Assembly: GCA_030446435.1 (NCBI GenBank)
Contig: JASURT010000004.1
Location: forward strand, 1-41,482
Direction of reading: 5' to 3'
Source of the DNA: Candidatus Ozemibacter sp.
Lineage (GTDB): Bacteria > Muiribacteriota > Ozemobacteria > Ozemobacterales > Ozemobacteraceae
DNA length: 41,482 bases
The notes under the pieces: generated by a model
Told to the model about the DNA's origin: nothing
The model's database searches: none
The model's input: only the letters and a program-made list of their open reading frames with translations
Shown: positions 16,016 through 25,886 of the stretch, in pieces
Layout of the letters: each line of letters begins with the position of its first letter
Position numbering within the stretch: the stretch's first letter is position 1
Translations under genes and position numbers: made by a program

Positions 16016-18617
16016 CTCGGGCTATTTCCAGTTCCTTTTCTTTATTGATTTGCTGACCCTCAAGTTTTAGTTCGAGAATTTTTTTGAAAATTGCTCTCAT
16101 ATGAGGGCCGGGTTTTATGCCGATTTCTATGAGATCTTTCCCGGTAATTTCGGGCTGAATACCTCTCAATTCAATGATAAAATGCAGAATTTTCTTTGAA
16201 TTGTGCTTTTCAAGCGAAAAAGCCATCATGGCCAGCAGTGCTTCAATCGGAAAATCGTTCAGCAGATGAAATAAAGCAACGTTGTCATTGAAATCAATAG
16301 ATGCAATTTTTTTTGGCACTTCTTCAAGCCCTTTAAGAGCGCTGATTACCAGCACTCTTCTCGAGTGGGGCGTGCCGATTGAATCAAGAATTGCCCCCGC
16401 CTGTTCAGAAGAAATTGCTGACAACAGGCCGGCCCAGAGAATGGCTTCTTCGTCGATGTTTTCTTCTATTACTCTGAATCTTTTTACCAGACCCTTAACC
16501 AATCTGAATCTGCCTGGTATCATGGAAATGTCTTTGAGCTCATGACTCAAAGCCTGCATTAGACCAGCATTGAAGAGCTCTTCAACCATTTTGTGGGGCC
16601 TGTTTTCGTTTAAACAACGAGAAATCTCACTGCCAATGCGTTTCTTAGAGAGCTTTTGGGTGCAGCCTCGATGTATGGCCAGATCAAAGGCCCTTCTCGT
16701 GTCTTTTTCGAGAGAAAAGTTGAATCTTTGCGCAAAGCGAATAGCTCTGAATAGTCTGGTCGGATCTTCGATAAAACTGAAAGAATGAAGTATGCGGATT
16801 TTTTTCTGCACCAGGTCGGAATAGCCGCCAAAAAAATCTTTGAGACTCAGAAAAGAGTCCGGGTTAAGACTCAAGGCGAGAGCATTAATCGAAAAATCTC
16901 TTCTGAAAAGATCGTTTGAGAGCCCTGAAAATTCAATCTGAGGCAGAGCGCCCGGGTCCGAATAATGCTCTATTCTCGACGAACTGAAATCTATTTTCAT
17001 GTCTTCAAGATAAATTCTGGCGGTATGAAATCGATCGAAGACCTTGAAATCGCAGTTGAATTCTTCGCTTAGGGCCTTGGCGAAGGGTATTGCGTCACCA
17101 ATGACAACCACGTCTATATCAAGGTTAGGGCTTTCCATCAGCAGATCTCTGACAAAACCGCCGACCGCGAAAACGTTCAGGTTTCTGGTGGCCGCGGTTT
17201 TACCAATTTTAGATAAAATGTGAAAAACCCTGAGTGAAAAAACTCTTTTAATAATATCTTCAATGCTTGCAGGAGAAGGAAGAACAGCCTGCTCGGCCAG
17301 TGGTAGAAAGTCTGGCGGCAGCGGAAGATGATCTGGCAGGGCTCTTAAAAGCTCACGTGCGGTAATTATGCCGATTGCTTTACCTTCTTTAATTACCGGC
17401 AAACGGGTCAGGTTGAAGCGAACCATAATGTTTTTCAAAACTCTAACCGGGGTCGATGGACCAACTGACGGGGCACTGGTTGGAAGATAATGGCCGATTG
17501 CTTCATCGAGAAGTTCCATTTGTACGGCTCTATCAAGGTCGCGTCGGGTGATCAGGCCTGCAAATTCATGGTCCTTTAAAACCACCAGCGACATGATGTT
17601 GAATTTCAGCATGGCATCCATCGCTTCTTTAACCGTTGAATTCCAGTCTATGCACTGTGGCGAGACCGACATGATTTTTTCTGCGGTCAGATCAGGCGGC
17701 AGGAACCGGTAAAGATAGTCTTTGATAATTTTTGAATTCAGCTGGTAACCATTGCTGCCAAAGTTAAAATTGACCCAGTTTCGATTGATTTTCGGGCGAA
17801 AGTCCTTGAATACTTCAGCAAGATCGATTTCTGAAAGAGAGCTTCTGGCCCAGACGCGAGAGAATTTTCCCGAGGTCAGGCAAATAACCATAATTGGTGG
17901 TGAGATATCTGACCATACAGCGTCTACGACAGGCTCAATATCTTGAACCTGCCCCGAAGTGTTGATGCAGATAAGCGAAATCGGCCAGTTACCCGGATGA
18001 ATATCCTCTATGTTTTTTAGCATGCTCTGGTAAAGTCCTATTTGCCCTTCTCGAAGCCCCAGTATAACGCTGTTGGCGATTTTTCGAGGTGAAAGGTTCT
18101 GGCGCCGCAGTTTAGCAAGCATCTCGAGGTCCAGTCCTGTGACTTTGGCGGCCAGCCCGGCCCAGGTCTTTTCTGTGATGGCCATGGTAAAAAGGTAAAA
18201 GTCTTCTTTGTCGAAGTTAAGGCCACGCTTGAAGCTAAGGCTTAAAAGATGAGAAGTAAGACTGCAGGTTCGCGAAAATCTGGTTTCGCTTTTGAATGGC
18301 AGCCTGCTTTTGCGATTGGTGTAAAGAAAGCATCTTAATGTGCGCCGACTTAACTGATCAACCAATTCCGGATTGTGTCTCGATAAATTTATGCCGATCA
18401 GATGAACGGTTGAAACTCTATTAAAATCAAGATCTCTGAAATTTATGGTTTTAAACCAATCCTGCTTTCGTGCGAGTTCCCAGGCATTTTGCCTTAATCT
18501 TACCGGATGCAGAATCTGGGCAGCAGGATTCGCGGCCAGAATACACCTGGCAGCCCCAAGTGAATCCAGGTCGGCGTCATGTGCGAATGCTATCAGTTCT
18601 ATACTGCCGGTTGTCAT
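15996..18617 (-). CDS. DHH-CBS-CBS-tRNA nucleotidyltransferase/poly(A) polymerase fusion
   Basis: 873 residues. Residues 1 to about 300 have the shape of a DHH-type phosphoesterase domain but with a weakened first motif (AFAHDADLDSLG, residues 10-21) and no recognisable DHH triplet. Two CBS domains follow at about 313-368 and 378-428. The class II nucleotidyltransferase head begins near 480: GG 486-487, catalytic D500 and D502 (NLDIDVVVIGD), FRRDFSINALAL and EDPTRLFRAIRFA, followed by the helical body. This four-part fusion is known from Aquifex and deltaproteobacteria, where it serves as an A-adding or CCA-adding enzyme. Which bases it adds cannot be told. CBS domains suggest adenylate sensing. 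The ATG has no clear ribosome site and lies 8 bases after the HD-GYP gene. Confidence 0.88.
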   Translation of the reverse strand: MTTGSIELIAFAHDADLDSLGAARCILAANPAAQILHPVRLRQNAWELARKQDWFKTINFRDLDFNRVSTVHLIGINLSRHNPELVDQLSRRTLRCFLYTNRKSRLPFKSETRFSRTCSLTSHLLSLSFKRGLNFDKEDFYLFTMAITEKTWAGLAAKVTGLDLEMLAKLRRQNLSPRKIANSVILGLREGQIGLYQSMLKNIEDIHPGNWPISLICINTSGQVQDIEPVVDAVWSDISPPIMVICLTSGKFSRVWARSSLSEIDLAEVFKDFRPKINRNWVNFNFGSNGYQLNSKIIKDYLYRFLPPDLTAEKIMSVSPQCIDWNSTVKEAMDAMLKFNIMSLVVLKDHEFAGLITRRDLDRAVQMELLDEAIGHYLPTSAPSVGPSTPVRVLKNIMVRFNLTRLPVIKEGKAIGIITARELLRALPDHLPLPPDFLPLAEQAVLPSPASIEDIIKRVFSLRVFHILSKIGKTAATRNLNVFAVGGFVRDLLMESPNLDIDVVVIGDAIPFAKALSEEFNCDFKVFDRFHTARIYLEDMKIDFSSSRIEHYSDPGALPQIEFSGLSNDLFRRDFSINALALSLNPDSFLSLKDFFGGYSDLVQKKIRILHSFSFIEDPTRLFRAIRFAQRFNFSLEKDTRRAFDLAIHRGCTQKLSKKRIGSEISRCLNENRPHKMVEELFNAGLMQALSHELKDISMIPGRFRLVKGLVKRFRVIEENIDEEAILWAGLLSAISSEQAGAILDSIGTPHSRRVLVISALKGLEEVPKKIASIDFNDNVALFHLLNDFPIEALLAMMAFSLEKHNSKKILHFIIELRGIQPEITGKDLIEIGIKPGPHMRAIFKKILELKLEGQQINKEKELEIARDEYKNL

Positions 18618-18625
18618 AAAAGTGT

Positions 18626-20827
18626 TTATTTATCAAGGCCTTCGCGTTTCAGAATCTCGAAGAAAACTTTCACGATTTCAGGGTCGAGCTGAGAACCTGC
18701 AGCCTTTTTCATTTCCTTTTTAACATAATCGAATGGAAAAGCATCACGATAGGGCCTATCGGCAATCATTGCGTCATATGTGTCGGCAACGGCAAGAATT
18801 CTTGCGCCAAGAGGAATCTGGTCAGCTTTTAGACCCAGCGGATACCCACTTCCATCAAACTTCTCATGATGATAAAGAGTCAGCGGCGCGATATCTTTTA
18901 GTAGTTCAACCCTTTCCATGATATTTGCGCCATATTCCGGGTGTCGTTGAAGTTCATTTATTTCCTCGGCGGTAAGGTGACCTTTTTTAGAAAGTATTAC
19001 ATCTTTCACGCCGATTTTGCCGATGTCGTGCAGAAGACCGGCATATCTGACAGTTTCAATTTCTTCTTCCGTTAAATCAAGCTCGATGGCGATTTTAACC
19101 GCGTATTCCATTACCTTGGTGCTGTGACCATGAGTATATGAATCTTTTGCTTCAATGGCCGCTGCCAGAGCCATTACCATAGACAAATACTGCTCTTTCA
19201 TGTTTGCGTAAAGCTGAGCGTTTTCAATGGCAATGCTGGCCTGGGATGCAAAGGTTGAAAGCAGATCGATCTCATCCTGAGAAAAATCACGTGGTTTACT
19301 GGTGTAAATTGTGATTACACCAATGGGCTTGCCTCGCTGCATAATTGGAACGGCCAGTAAACCGGCGAGCTTTTCGCGCTTTATCATTGTGGTATAACGG
19401 GTTCGTGGGTCTTTGCGCGCATCAACGACTGAAATCGGTAATTTTTGTGAGAAGCAGTTGCCGATGATGCCTTCGCCAACCCTTATGGCGGTAGAAGTGA
19501 GAAAAGATTTCGATAAGCCACGCGAAGCTCTGACTTCAAGCAGCTCCTGGGTTTCGTCAAGCAGTCTTAACTCGCATCTGAGCGCATTCATCATTTCCAT
19601 CGAGAAATTCACGATTGAATCCAGAACTTCATCGAGAACCAGCGTTGAAGTGATCGATTGAGAAATCTCAAATAGAACTGATATTTCATCTATTCTTCGT
19701 TCAAGATAAAGACGAATTTTAACGTTCTCTACGGCAGTAGAAAGCAAATTCGAAAGGGTGGTGAAAGTGCGAAGGTGTTCGCGGTTAAAAGCTTTGTTTC
19801 GGGTCGATGAAATGTTGATCAGGCCGATGTTTTTGCCCTGAACCGTTAAGGGAACGGTCAAAAAGGACTGAATTTTGCGACGAAAAACTTTTTCCATATT
19901 CAGGGTTTTCTGTCCGGGCAAAAACAGCTGCTGACATCTAACCAGGCGTGACTCTTTACCGTGTATTTTTAAGCTGATTTCATTTATGTGAGTCGATAGA
20001 TTATCAAGACTAGAAGGAGAAAGAGGCAGCTTTGAAACAAAATACCTGGTTTCCTCATCATCTTTGAACAGGCATACCACCCCCAGATCGTGCTGTATCA
20101 ATTGAGAGAGATACTCGAACGACAACCCGATCAAACCTTCGAGAGTTTGTACCGATGAAAACCTTTTGGCCAGAACGTTCAGCTTTTCCATTTCTCTGAT
20201 TCTGCTGCTTCGTTCTTCTTCCAGGTTTAGGTGTTCAATCGCCATAGCTGCAAGATTGGCAAAAACCGTGGCTTCTTCAAGGTCGTTTATGGTGAAGGAA
20301 TTTTTCTTTTTAAGGTTGCCTATCGAAACGACTCCAACGCATCTTGTATTGGTAGTGAGCGGAATAATTATCGCTGAGTTGAAAGGCGAATTTTTAAATA
20401 GACTGTCATTCATTTCTCCGCTGTATAACAGGCGTTGGCGGCTCGAAAAGGCACTGCGCATCAGTAGAGCTTCTCCGGTAAGGTCTTCTGCAGAAACCTT
20501 TGGCTGATTATTCGGAGGACAGGGGGCGAAACCGAATTCATCTTCTGAATTCAGAATTGTTCGGCGGTCAGGGCAGGGAATTGAAGCTGGGCGCTTTCTT
20601 CTTGCCCCAACGGCTTCAGAAATTTTAAGTTCATAGGTTTCGGCGTCGAGCAATAAAAAGTAGACTTCATCTGCGTTCAATGCTTCTTTAATCGATTTGG
20701 CCATTGATTTCAGCAGATCTGTCAGCTCCATACCCGATGAAAGGGCCATGGAAATATCTGAAAGTCGTGAAAGTCTTCTAAATGTCTGTTCGGTCGAATT
20801 GGTTAGTTTCTTTTTTTTAGCTGGCAT
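18626..20827 (-). CDS. Multi-GAF HD-GYP c-di-GMP phosphodiesterase
   Basis: About 733 residues from ATG 20827. Three GAF-type segments cover roughly 15-165, 195-340 and 365-510. A C-terminal HD-GYP domain covers roughly 530-715. Its motifs are intact: HGHSTKVMEYA, LLHDIGKIGV, RHPEYGANI, HHEKFDGSGYP and VADTYDAM. HD-GYP enzymes hydrolyse c-di-GMP to GMP. There is no signal peptide or membrane helix, so it is cytoplasmic, with GAF domains as likely small-ligand or redox sensors. The open frame extends 23 codons further into the GGDEF gene. I prefer ATG 20827 because MPAKKKK starts just within the stop region of that gene (11-base overlap), although no strong ribosome site is seen. Confidence 0.9.
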   Translation of the reverse strand: MPAKKKKLTNSTEQTFRRLSRLSDISMALSSGMELTDLLKSMAKSIKEALNADEVYFLLLDAETYELKISEAVGARRKRPASIPCPDRRTILNSEDEFGFAPCPPNNQPKVSAEDLTGEALLMRSAFSSRQRLLYSGEMNDSLFKNSPFNSAIIIPLTTNTRCVGVVSIGNLKKKNSFTINDLEEATVFANLAAMAIEHLNLEEERSSRIREMEKLNVLAKRFSSVQTLEGLIGLSFEYLSQLIQHDLGVVCLFKDDEETRYFVSKLPLSPSSLDNLSTHINEISLKIHGKESRLVRCQQLFLPGQKTLNMEKVFRRKIQSFLTVPLTVQGKNIGLINISSTRNKAFNREHLRTFTTLSNLLSTAVENVKIRLYLERRIDEISVLFEISQSITSTLVLDEVLDSIVNFSMEMMNALRCELRLLDETQELLEVRASRGLSKSFLTSTAIRVGEGIIGNCFSQKLPISVVDARKDPRTRYTTMIKREKLAGLLAVPIMQRGKPIGVITIYTSKPRDFSQDEIDLLSTFASQASIAIENAQLYANMKEQYLSMVMALAAAIEAKDSYTHGHSTKVMEYAVKIAIELDLTEEEIETVRYAGLLHDIGKIGVKDVILSKKGHLTAEEINELQRHPEYGANIMERVELLKDIAPLTLYHHEKFDGSGYPLGLKADQIPLGARILAVADTYDAMIADRPYRDAFPFDYVKKEMKKAAGSQLDPEIVKVFFEILKREGLDK

Positions 20828-22943
20828 TGTAAATGGTGCTTTCTTCAAAGGTTCTGACCTGATTGCGGCCGTTGTCTTTCGCACGATAAAGGGCAATGTC
20901 TGCTGCCTCTATAAGGTTCGAAGTTTTTTCGCACTCGGTAACTCTGGTGCAGGCAACTCCGATTGATAATGTCACAGACAATTCCTGATCATCTTCTATG
21001 ATTTTCGATTCTTCAACTTTGCTGCGAATTCTTTCTGCAAAGTGTTTGGCCCCTTTCAATGAGGTTTCTGGAAGGATAACCGCGAACTCTTCGCCACCAT
21101 AGCGTGCAACCGTATCAATCTGTTCTCTTATTGAATGACCAAAAATTTCCGCCACATGGCGTAAAACTTTATCACCTACCAGGTGACCGTAGGTGTCATT
21201 GAATTTCTTGAAAAAATCTATGTCTATAACCATCAGTGACAAGGGTTTGTCGTAGCGTTTTGCCCTGATAAATTCATGTGCAAGGGTTTCCTGAAAATAT
21301 CGATGATTGAAAAGTCCGGTTAAAGGATCTGTAAAGGCGAGTTTTTCTGTGCGTTTATGAATCAGGGCATTTTTGATGCTGGTAATAAAAATACCCGTGA
21401 ACTGAGATGTGACATCCAATTCATGATTGGTGAAAGGGTCGTCAGTTGCTCTGGAAAGGTGTATCAATCCTGCAACACGGTCTCCTATGACTATAGGCAG
21501 ATGAAGAGTTTGTTTGAATTTGCCGTAAGGCTTTTTGATTGATTTTTGCGGTTTGAAGAACGCAGGTTTGAAAAAATTCTCTTCTGTAAGAGCCGGTTCA
21601 GATGGGTATTCTCTGAAAACACCAAAGATGTGTTTTGCCAGCGCATTCTGGTATCTGGGTGAAATCGACTCAGAAGGCTGAACTATCAGGCGGTATGTTT
21701 CATCAAGATCGTCAAATAAAAGTATCGCGATAGAGGTATAAGAAATGACTTTGCTGAATTGATTGAAGGCTTTTTGCAGAATTACATAGGGATCAAGAGT
21801 CGATGCCAGATCTTTGCTGATATCAAGAAAAATTCTATTTCTGGTGGCGTTTTCTAGAAGCATTACATGGTCTTCACGAATTCGCTGAAACATTTTCTCT
21901 CTTTCAAGGGCCATGCTGAGGTTTTGCGAAATGAGATAAAGAAAACGATAATGTTTTATCGCTTTGTCATGGTCGTCAGAGTGGTAATGCCTGCTTACTA
22001 AAAGAAGATGAGAAGGGTGGTTTTCGACCAGAAGAGGAATACAGAACAATTCTCTTGGCGTTTTGTTTTCTTCGAAAGTGAGCGATAAAGGTGGCTGAAT
22101 CTGTTCGTTCTCAAAAGAGCTGACAGGCCATGAATCCATAAGTTGCGTTCTTAGCCTGCTCGATACCGAATCGAACATTTCTTTCAGCTGCGATTCTTTA
22201 AGACGATGAGATGCCAGAATTTCAAATTCAGGCGATTTTTGATTCTTTTCCGGGTAGCCCTGCTCTTTAGATCTTGTAAGCTTGATTACCGCAGAGCGTT
22301 CTAGTCCGAGCAATTCTGACAGCTTGGTCAGAAAAAGATTCAGGCTTGTGAAAAAGTCGCTTGAGTCAGCAAGAACGCAGGATAAAGTGTAAAGACCGCT
22401 TATTTCACGGCGATTTTCATTGATTGTTTCAAGCAGATTTTCTTTTTCGATCAGCCCGGCAATTGTTGTATCTACCGAAGCAAGCTTTTCCAGATCAGAG
22501 CGGGTAAAACCATCCGTTCTGCCTTCGCGGTTGAAATTCATTACTCCGATGATTCTATTGCTTATCTTCAGGGGCACAGAAAGAAAAGAACCGTTGTTTT
22601 CACGATTTCTGAGTTTGATCTTTTCGTCAGCTTTTGCCAGGTCTTCTACTATAATTGGTTTTCCGCTCGCGAAAACTTTTCCGGCGATGCCTTCCGTAGC
22701 GGCGACTTTTGCAACCGGCCCTTTAGGCTTTCTTTTCAGGCGAGGGTGCTGTGATGAAACATAGAGTTTCAGACACTTTTCTTCTGAATCATAAACCATT
22801 ATCGAGCCTGAAGATGCATCGAGAAAAGATACGGTTTCTGAAATTACAGATTCGAGCAATTTGTGTAGATCACTGCTGTTTGCTGACTTTATGGCAAGTC
22901 GCGTGTGAAAATCAAGAATTTTTCTGGCTTCTTCTGTGACCAT
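20817..22943 (-). CDS. Multi-GAF diguanylate cyclase (GGDEF)
   Basis: 708 residues. A clear GAF domain covers about 20-165 (SSGSIMVYD, GIAGKVFASGKPIIVEDL, LSVPLKISNRIIGVMNF). Two more divergent GAF-like segments follow at about 185-345 and 365-515. A C-terminal GGDEF domain covers about 535-700, with the active-site loop G616-GEEF in ARYGGEEFAVILPE and DIDFFKKFNDTYGH before it. The signature is intact, so it should make c-di-GMP. The inhibitory RxxD site is absent: Glu stands at 607 where Arg is needed, although Asp 610 is there. It is cytoplasmic. The start overlaps the stop of the phosphatase gene by one base (TAATG), with AAGGG 9 bases upstream. Confidence 0.93.
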   Translation of the reverse strand: MVTEEARKILDFHTRLAIKSANSSDLHKLLESVISETVSFLDASSGSIMVYDSEEKCLKLYVSSQHPRLKRKPKGPVAKVAATEGIAGKVFASGKPIIVEDLAKADEKIKLRNRENNGSFLSVPLKISNRIIGVMNFNREGRTDGFTRSDLEKLASVDTTIAGLIEKENLLETINENRREISGLYTLSCVLADSSDFFTSLNLFLTKLSELLGLERSAVIKLTRSKEQGYPEKNQKSPEFEILASHRLKESQLKEMFDSVSSRLRTQLMDSWPVSSFENEQIQPPLSLTFEENKTPRELFCIPLLVENHPSHLLLVSRHYHSDDHDKAIKHYRFLYLISQNLSMALEREKMFQRIREDHVMLLENATRNRIFLDISKDLASTLDPYVILQKAFNQFSKVISYTSIAILLFDDLDETYRLIVQPSESISPRYQNALAKHIFGVFREYPSEPALTEENFFKPAFFKPQKSIKKPYGKFKQTLHLPIVIGDRVAGLIHLSRATDDPFTNHELDVTSQFTGIFITSIKNALIHKRTEKLAFTDPLTGLFNHRYFQETLAHEFIRAKRYDKPLSLMVIDIDFFKKFNDTYGHLVGDKVLRHVAEIFGHSIREQIDTVARYGGEEFAVILPETSLKGAKHFAERIRSKVEESKIIEDDQELSVTLSIGVACTRVTECEKTSNLIEAADIALYRAKDNGRNQVRTFEESTIYNAS

Positions 22944-25807
22944 TATCGGGTTCCCTTGAATTTTAGTGTGAGTAAGGTTAGATCGTCGTGTGCTTCTTTA
23001 GAACCTCGCCATTTTATGGCTTCGGCAATCAGGTTTTCAGTGATTTCAGATGCGCTCAGTTCGCTGAAACAATCGAGAAAGCTCTCGATTCTATCGCTGC
23101 CGAACATTTCGTTGTTTTCAGAATGTTCTTCTGAAAGACCGTCGGTAAACATTATCAAACAGTCTGAATCGGTCATTTGAAATTCCTGTTTGTCATATTG
23201 TACCGGAAGGCCCTGTATTCCCAGTGGGGGGCCACCTTTTGTTTCAATCAGCCTGATTTCTTTGTTAAGTCTGACCATAAGAGGCCCGTGCCCGGCCGAA
23301 GACATCTCTGCCTTGCCGGTTCTGGGGTCGATGGCAACGATTTGCAGGGTAACAAAATGGTAAGAGTCGAGTTCTTTCGACAGCTTGTTGTTAACCTTTT
23401 CAAGAATGGTTGTCAGATCAACCGTGTCTTGAACTACAGATCTCAACACCATTCTTGAAACAGCCATCAGAATGGCTGCTGGCATGCCTTTGCCTGAAAC
23501 GTCGCCGAGCGCAGCGAGAATTCGGCCATCATCGAGGGGAATGATATCGAAGAAATCGCCGCCAATTTGCCGGGCAGGTATGCTTTTTCCGAACATTTCA
23601 ATATTTTGCGGTAGTTCTGCAAACGACTTCGGCAGCAACGACATTTGAATGTCTCTGGCATCTTTTAGCTGGCGGTCGAGCAGTTCTTTTTCATGCTTCG
23701 CTTCAAGAAATCTTACTTTTTCAAGTGCCGTTACCACGAGATGGGCTATGGCTTCGAGCAGTTGCTGATCCTGTTGAGTAAAGGTCAGGCCGTTGGCCTT
23801 GTTGTTAACATTGATGACTCCGATTACCTTTTCTTCACCTTTTCCGCGCTTGCTGACCAGAGGAACCGAAAGAAGAGATCTGTTCAGATAGTCTTCCATC
23901 GAACGTTTTCTGAACGCACCTTCTTTTTCGATATTATCAATACGAATCGATTTACCATGCTGGGCAACGAAGCCGGAAATTTCGCCACCAATCGGGATTT
24001 TGGTCGATTCTTTAATGCCCGGCGGCAGACCGAATTCTTTTCTTATGAAGAGAAATTGCTCGGTTTCATCAAGGGTTAAAAAAGAGATTCGGTTAACCTT
24101 CAGTAGCCGACGAATGATGGCGATCATTTCATCAAAAAGAGAATCTGAGTCGGAAAGCTTTGACATTAACCCTTCAAGCGCTTTTATGGTGTCGAGTTTT
24201 TCGGCATAATTTCGCGCAACCTGCAAAGAAGCACCAATGCCGTTGAGCAGAATAGGTATGAGCTTTTGCAGAGTTTCTTCTGATAGATGTTTGTTAGCAG
24301 AATGTTCATAAAGAATTACCGCTCCAAGCGATCTTGGGGTAAGCAGATCTGGCGAAATTACCTGGGCTTGCGGGGTTGCCGAAAGGGGCAGAATATAACG
24401 AATCGGCAGCGGGTAACGTCCGTCGCGATTGTCAAATACGGCTCCTTCGTTTATAAGGTCATAAATATAAGGGTGTTCATTCATCGCGGAATGAATATCA
24501 AAATTCTCAGGAACCGGGCCGCCAAGTTGGGTGGTTACTTCGAGTTCCTGAGTTTCAAGCGAATTGATAAGAATTGCGCCGGAATATTGGCGAAACAGGT
24601 TGTTAAGGCTTTCTACCAGCTTAAACAGTATCGCGCCGATGTCTACCGACGAGTTGATCGTGTTACAGGTTTGGTTAATCTGCTGCAGCATTCTTGCTTC
24701 AAGAGCCTCTCGGCGAAGCTGGTGCAGATGACTGAAATAAAAGCCAAGCTGATTGGCCAGCATGGGCAAAATCTTTGACCTGTGATTGATATAGCGACCA
24801 AGATTGTTTTTCGATGTGAATATTCCCAGGTGACCAAAGCTTATACCGCCGGCCTGGCATGAAAAAACCAGCGGGATCAATCTTTCTTTACGGTCCTGGC
24901 CCGCTTCATTTCTGATAATATCGCGCGATATTATTGAGCGTTCGGCCAGAGCATCGAATTGTTTTACCGCATCGATCATCTCGCGAACATCGTCATCCAT
25001 TTCCTGCTCAGGCAGAAGAGAAGTTACCACAAGCTCATGCATAAAACCCGGTGCGGCATTTTGCAAAATGAAAACTGTATGAAGGTTCAATTCCTGTTGA
25101 ACCCTTGTCATAAATCTTACCAGAACCGGCTTGTCTTCTTCGAACCATTGCGACGCCTGCAGTTTTTCCTGTTCTATGGTTAGGGCGATTGCCCGGTTGT
25201 TTGCAGTAAGAATCAGCTGGGTTTCACGTATGAAAGATAAAAGCCTGTCTAAATCATTGCTCGATCTGGTTAAAAGATGCTCGGCGAATTGATATTTCGA
25301 AAAAAGCTTATTTGCGAGCAAATCAGAAAAAAGATGCCATTCTTCAAGATTTTGACATTCATCTGGGAATTCGCTCTTGATTATCAATATAAGATCGCCG
25401 AGGTGGTAGCCGTCAGTAATATAAGGGCTGACAAAAACGAAAAAATCTTCGCCGTTAAACCGTTTTCTGTGCCAACTTTCAAGTTTTAAGGTTTCGCTGT
25501 CAGAAAGGTTGCCCGAAAAATCGGTTGCTGATTCAATTTCTTCAAGAAATGCTTTATCTGAGGCAATATAGTGCCATGAGCCATCGATTTTTCCAGAATA
25601 GATTCTTAGAACTACCCCTGAAAATCCTTCCAGTTCTTCCAGAAAGTTGGTTGATAACTCGGAAGCCTGGTGAAAAGTAGAAATTTCTTCAGCTTTAAGA
25701 AGGGTTTTTAGAAAAGAGTTTTTCAATTTTTGCTCCGGGTTGGGGGTAGCAGAATATGCGCTTGATTCTTGAAAAGTATAAACCTTTTTCTTTGCCTGTT
25801 CAAGCAT
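22943..25807 (-). CDS. Multi-GAF SpoIIE/RsbU-type PP2C serine phosphatase
   Basis: 954 residues. Three divergent GAF-like segments (about 20-170, 185-370 and 385-535) are followed by a clear GAF domain (about 545-695, with SGFVAQHGKSIRIDNI and LSVPLVS). A short coiled linker (AKHEKELLDRQLKDARDIQMSLLP) leads to the PP2C domain (about 715-950). The metal-binding motifs are present: IGGDFFD, LGDVSGKG, MFTDGLSE and HDDLTLLTL. Such proteins dephosphorylate anti-sigma-factor antagonists (STAS proteins) in response to the sensor part. No STAS or anti-sigma kinase gene lies in this window. It heads the five-gene minus-strand unit. The ATG at 25807 has only a weak ribosome site. Confidence 0.92.
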   Translation of the reverse strand: MLEQAKKKVYTFQESSAYSATPNPEQKLKNSFLKTLLKAEEISTFHQASELSTNFLEELEGFSGVVLRIYSGKIDGSWHYIASDKAFLEEIESATDFSGNLSDSETLKLESWHRKRFNGEDFFVFVSPYITDGYHLGDLILIIKSEFPDECQNLEEWHLFSDLLANKLFSKYQFAEHLLTRSSNDLDRLLSFIRETQLILTANNRAIALTIEQEKLQASQWFEEDKPVLVRFMTRVQQELNLHTVFILQNAAPGFMHELVVTSLLPEQEMDDDVREMIDAVKQFDALAERSIISRDIIRNEAGQDRKERLIPLVFSCQAGGISFGHLGIFTSKNNLGRYINHRSKILPMLANQLGFYFSHLHQLRREALEARMLQQINQTCNTINSSVDIGAILFKLVESLNNLFRQYSGAILINSLETQELEVTTQLGGPVPENFDIHSAMNEHPYIYDLINEGAVFDNRDGRYPLPIRYILPLSATPQAQVISPDLLTPRSLGAVILYEHSANKHLSEETLQKLIPILLNGIGASLQVARNYAEKLDTIKALEGLMSKLSDSDSLFDEMIAIIRRLLKVNRISFLTLDETEQFLFIRKEFGLPPGIKESTKIPIGGEISGFVAQHGKSIRIDNIEKEGAFRKRSMEDYLNRSLLSVPLVSKRGKGEEKVIGVINVNNKANGLTFTQQDQQLLEAIAHLVVTALEKVRFLEAKHEKELLDRQLKDARDIQMSLLPKSFAELPQNIEMFGKSIPARQIGGDFFDIIPLDDGRILAALGDVSGKGMPAAILMAVSRMVLRSVVQDTVDLTTILEKVNNKLSKELDSYHFVTLQIVAIDPRTGKAEMSSAGHGPLMVRLNKEIRLIETKGGPPLGIQGLPVQYDKQEFQMTDSDCLIMFTDGLSEEHSENNEMFGSDRIESFLDCFSELSASEITENLIAEAIKWRGSKEAHDDLTLLTLKFKGTR

Positions 25808-25886
25808 CGAATCTTTGCTGACAGGGGTGATAAGCAGTTCGGCCGAATTTGCTGATGATTTCTATGCAAAATTGCTCTAGGCAAGC

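Noticed and set aside
20828-20896. 23-codon N-terminal extension of the HD-GYP protein
   Set aside because: It lies wholly within the GGDEF gene end. ATG 20827 is the more economical start, though not proven.
24287-24778. 163-codon plus-strand open frame inside the SpoIIE phosphatase gene
   Set aside because: Antisense to a well-supported gene with a clear domain order. No ribosome site or recognisable motif.
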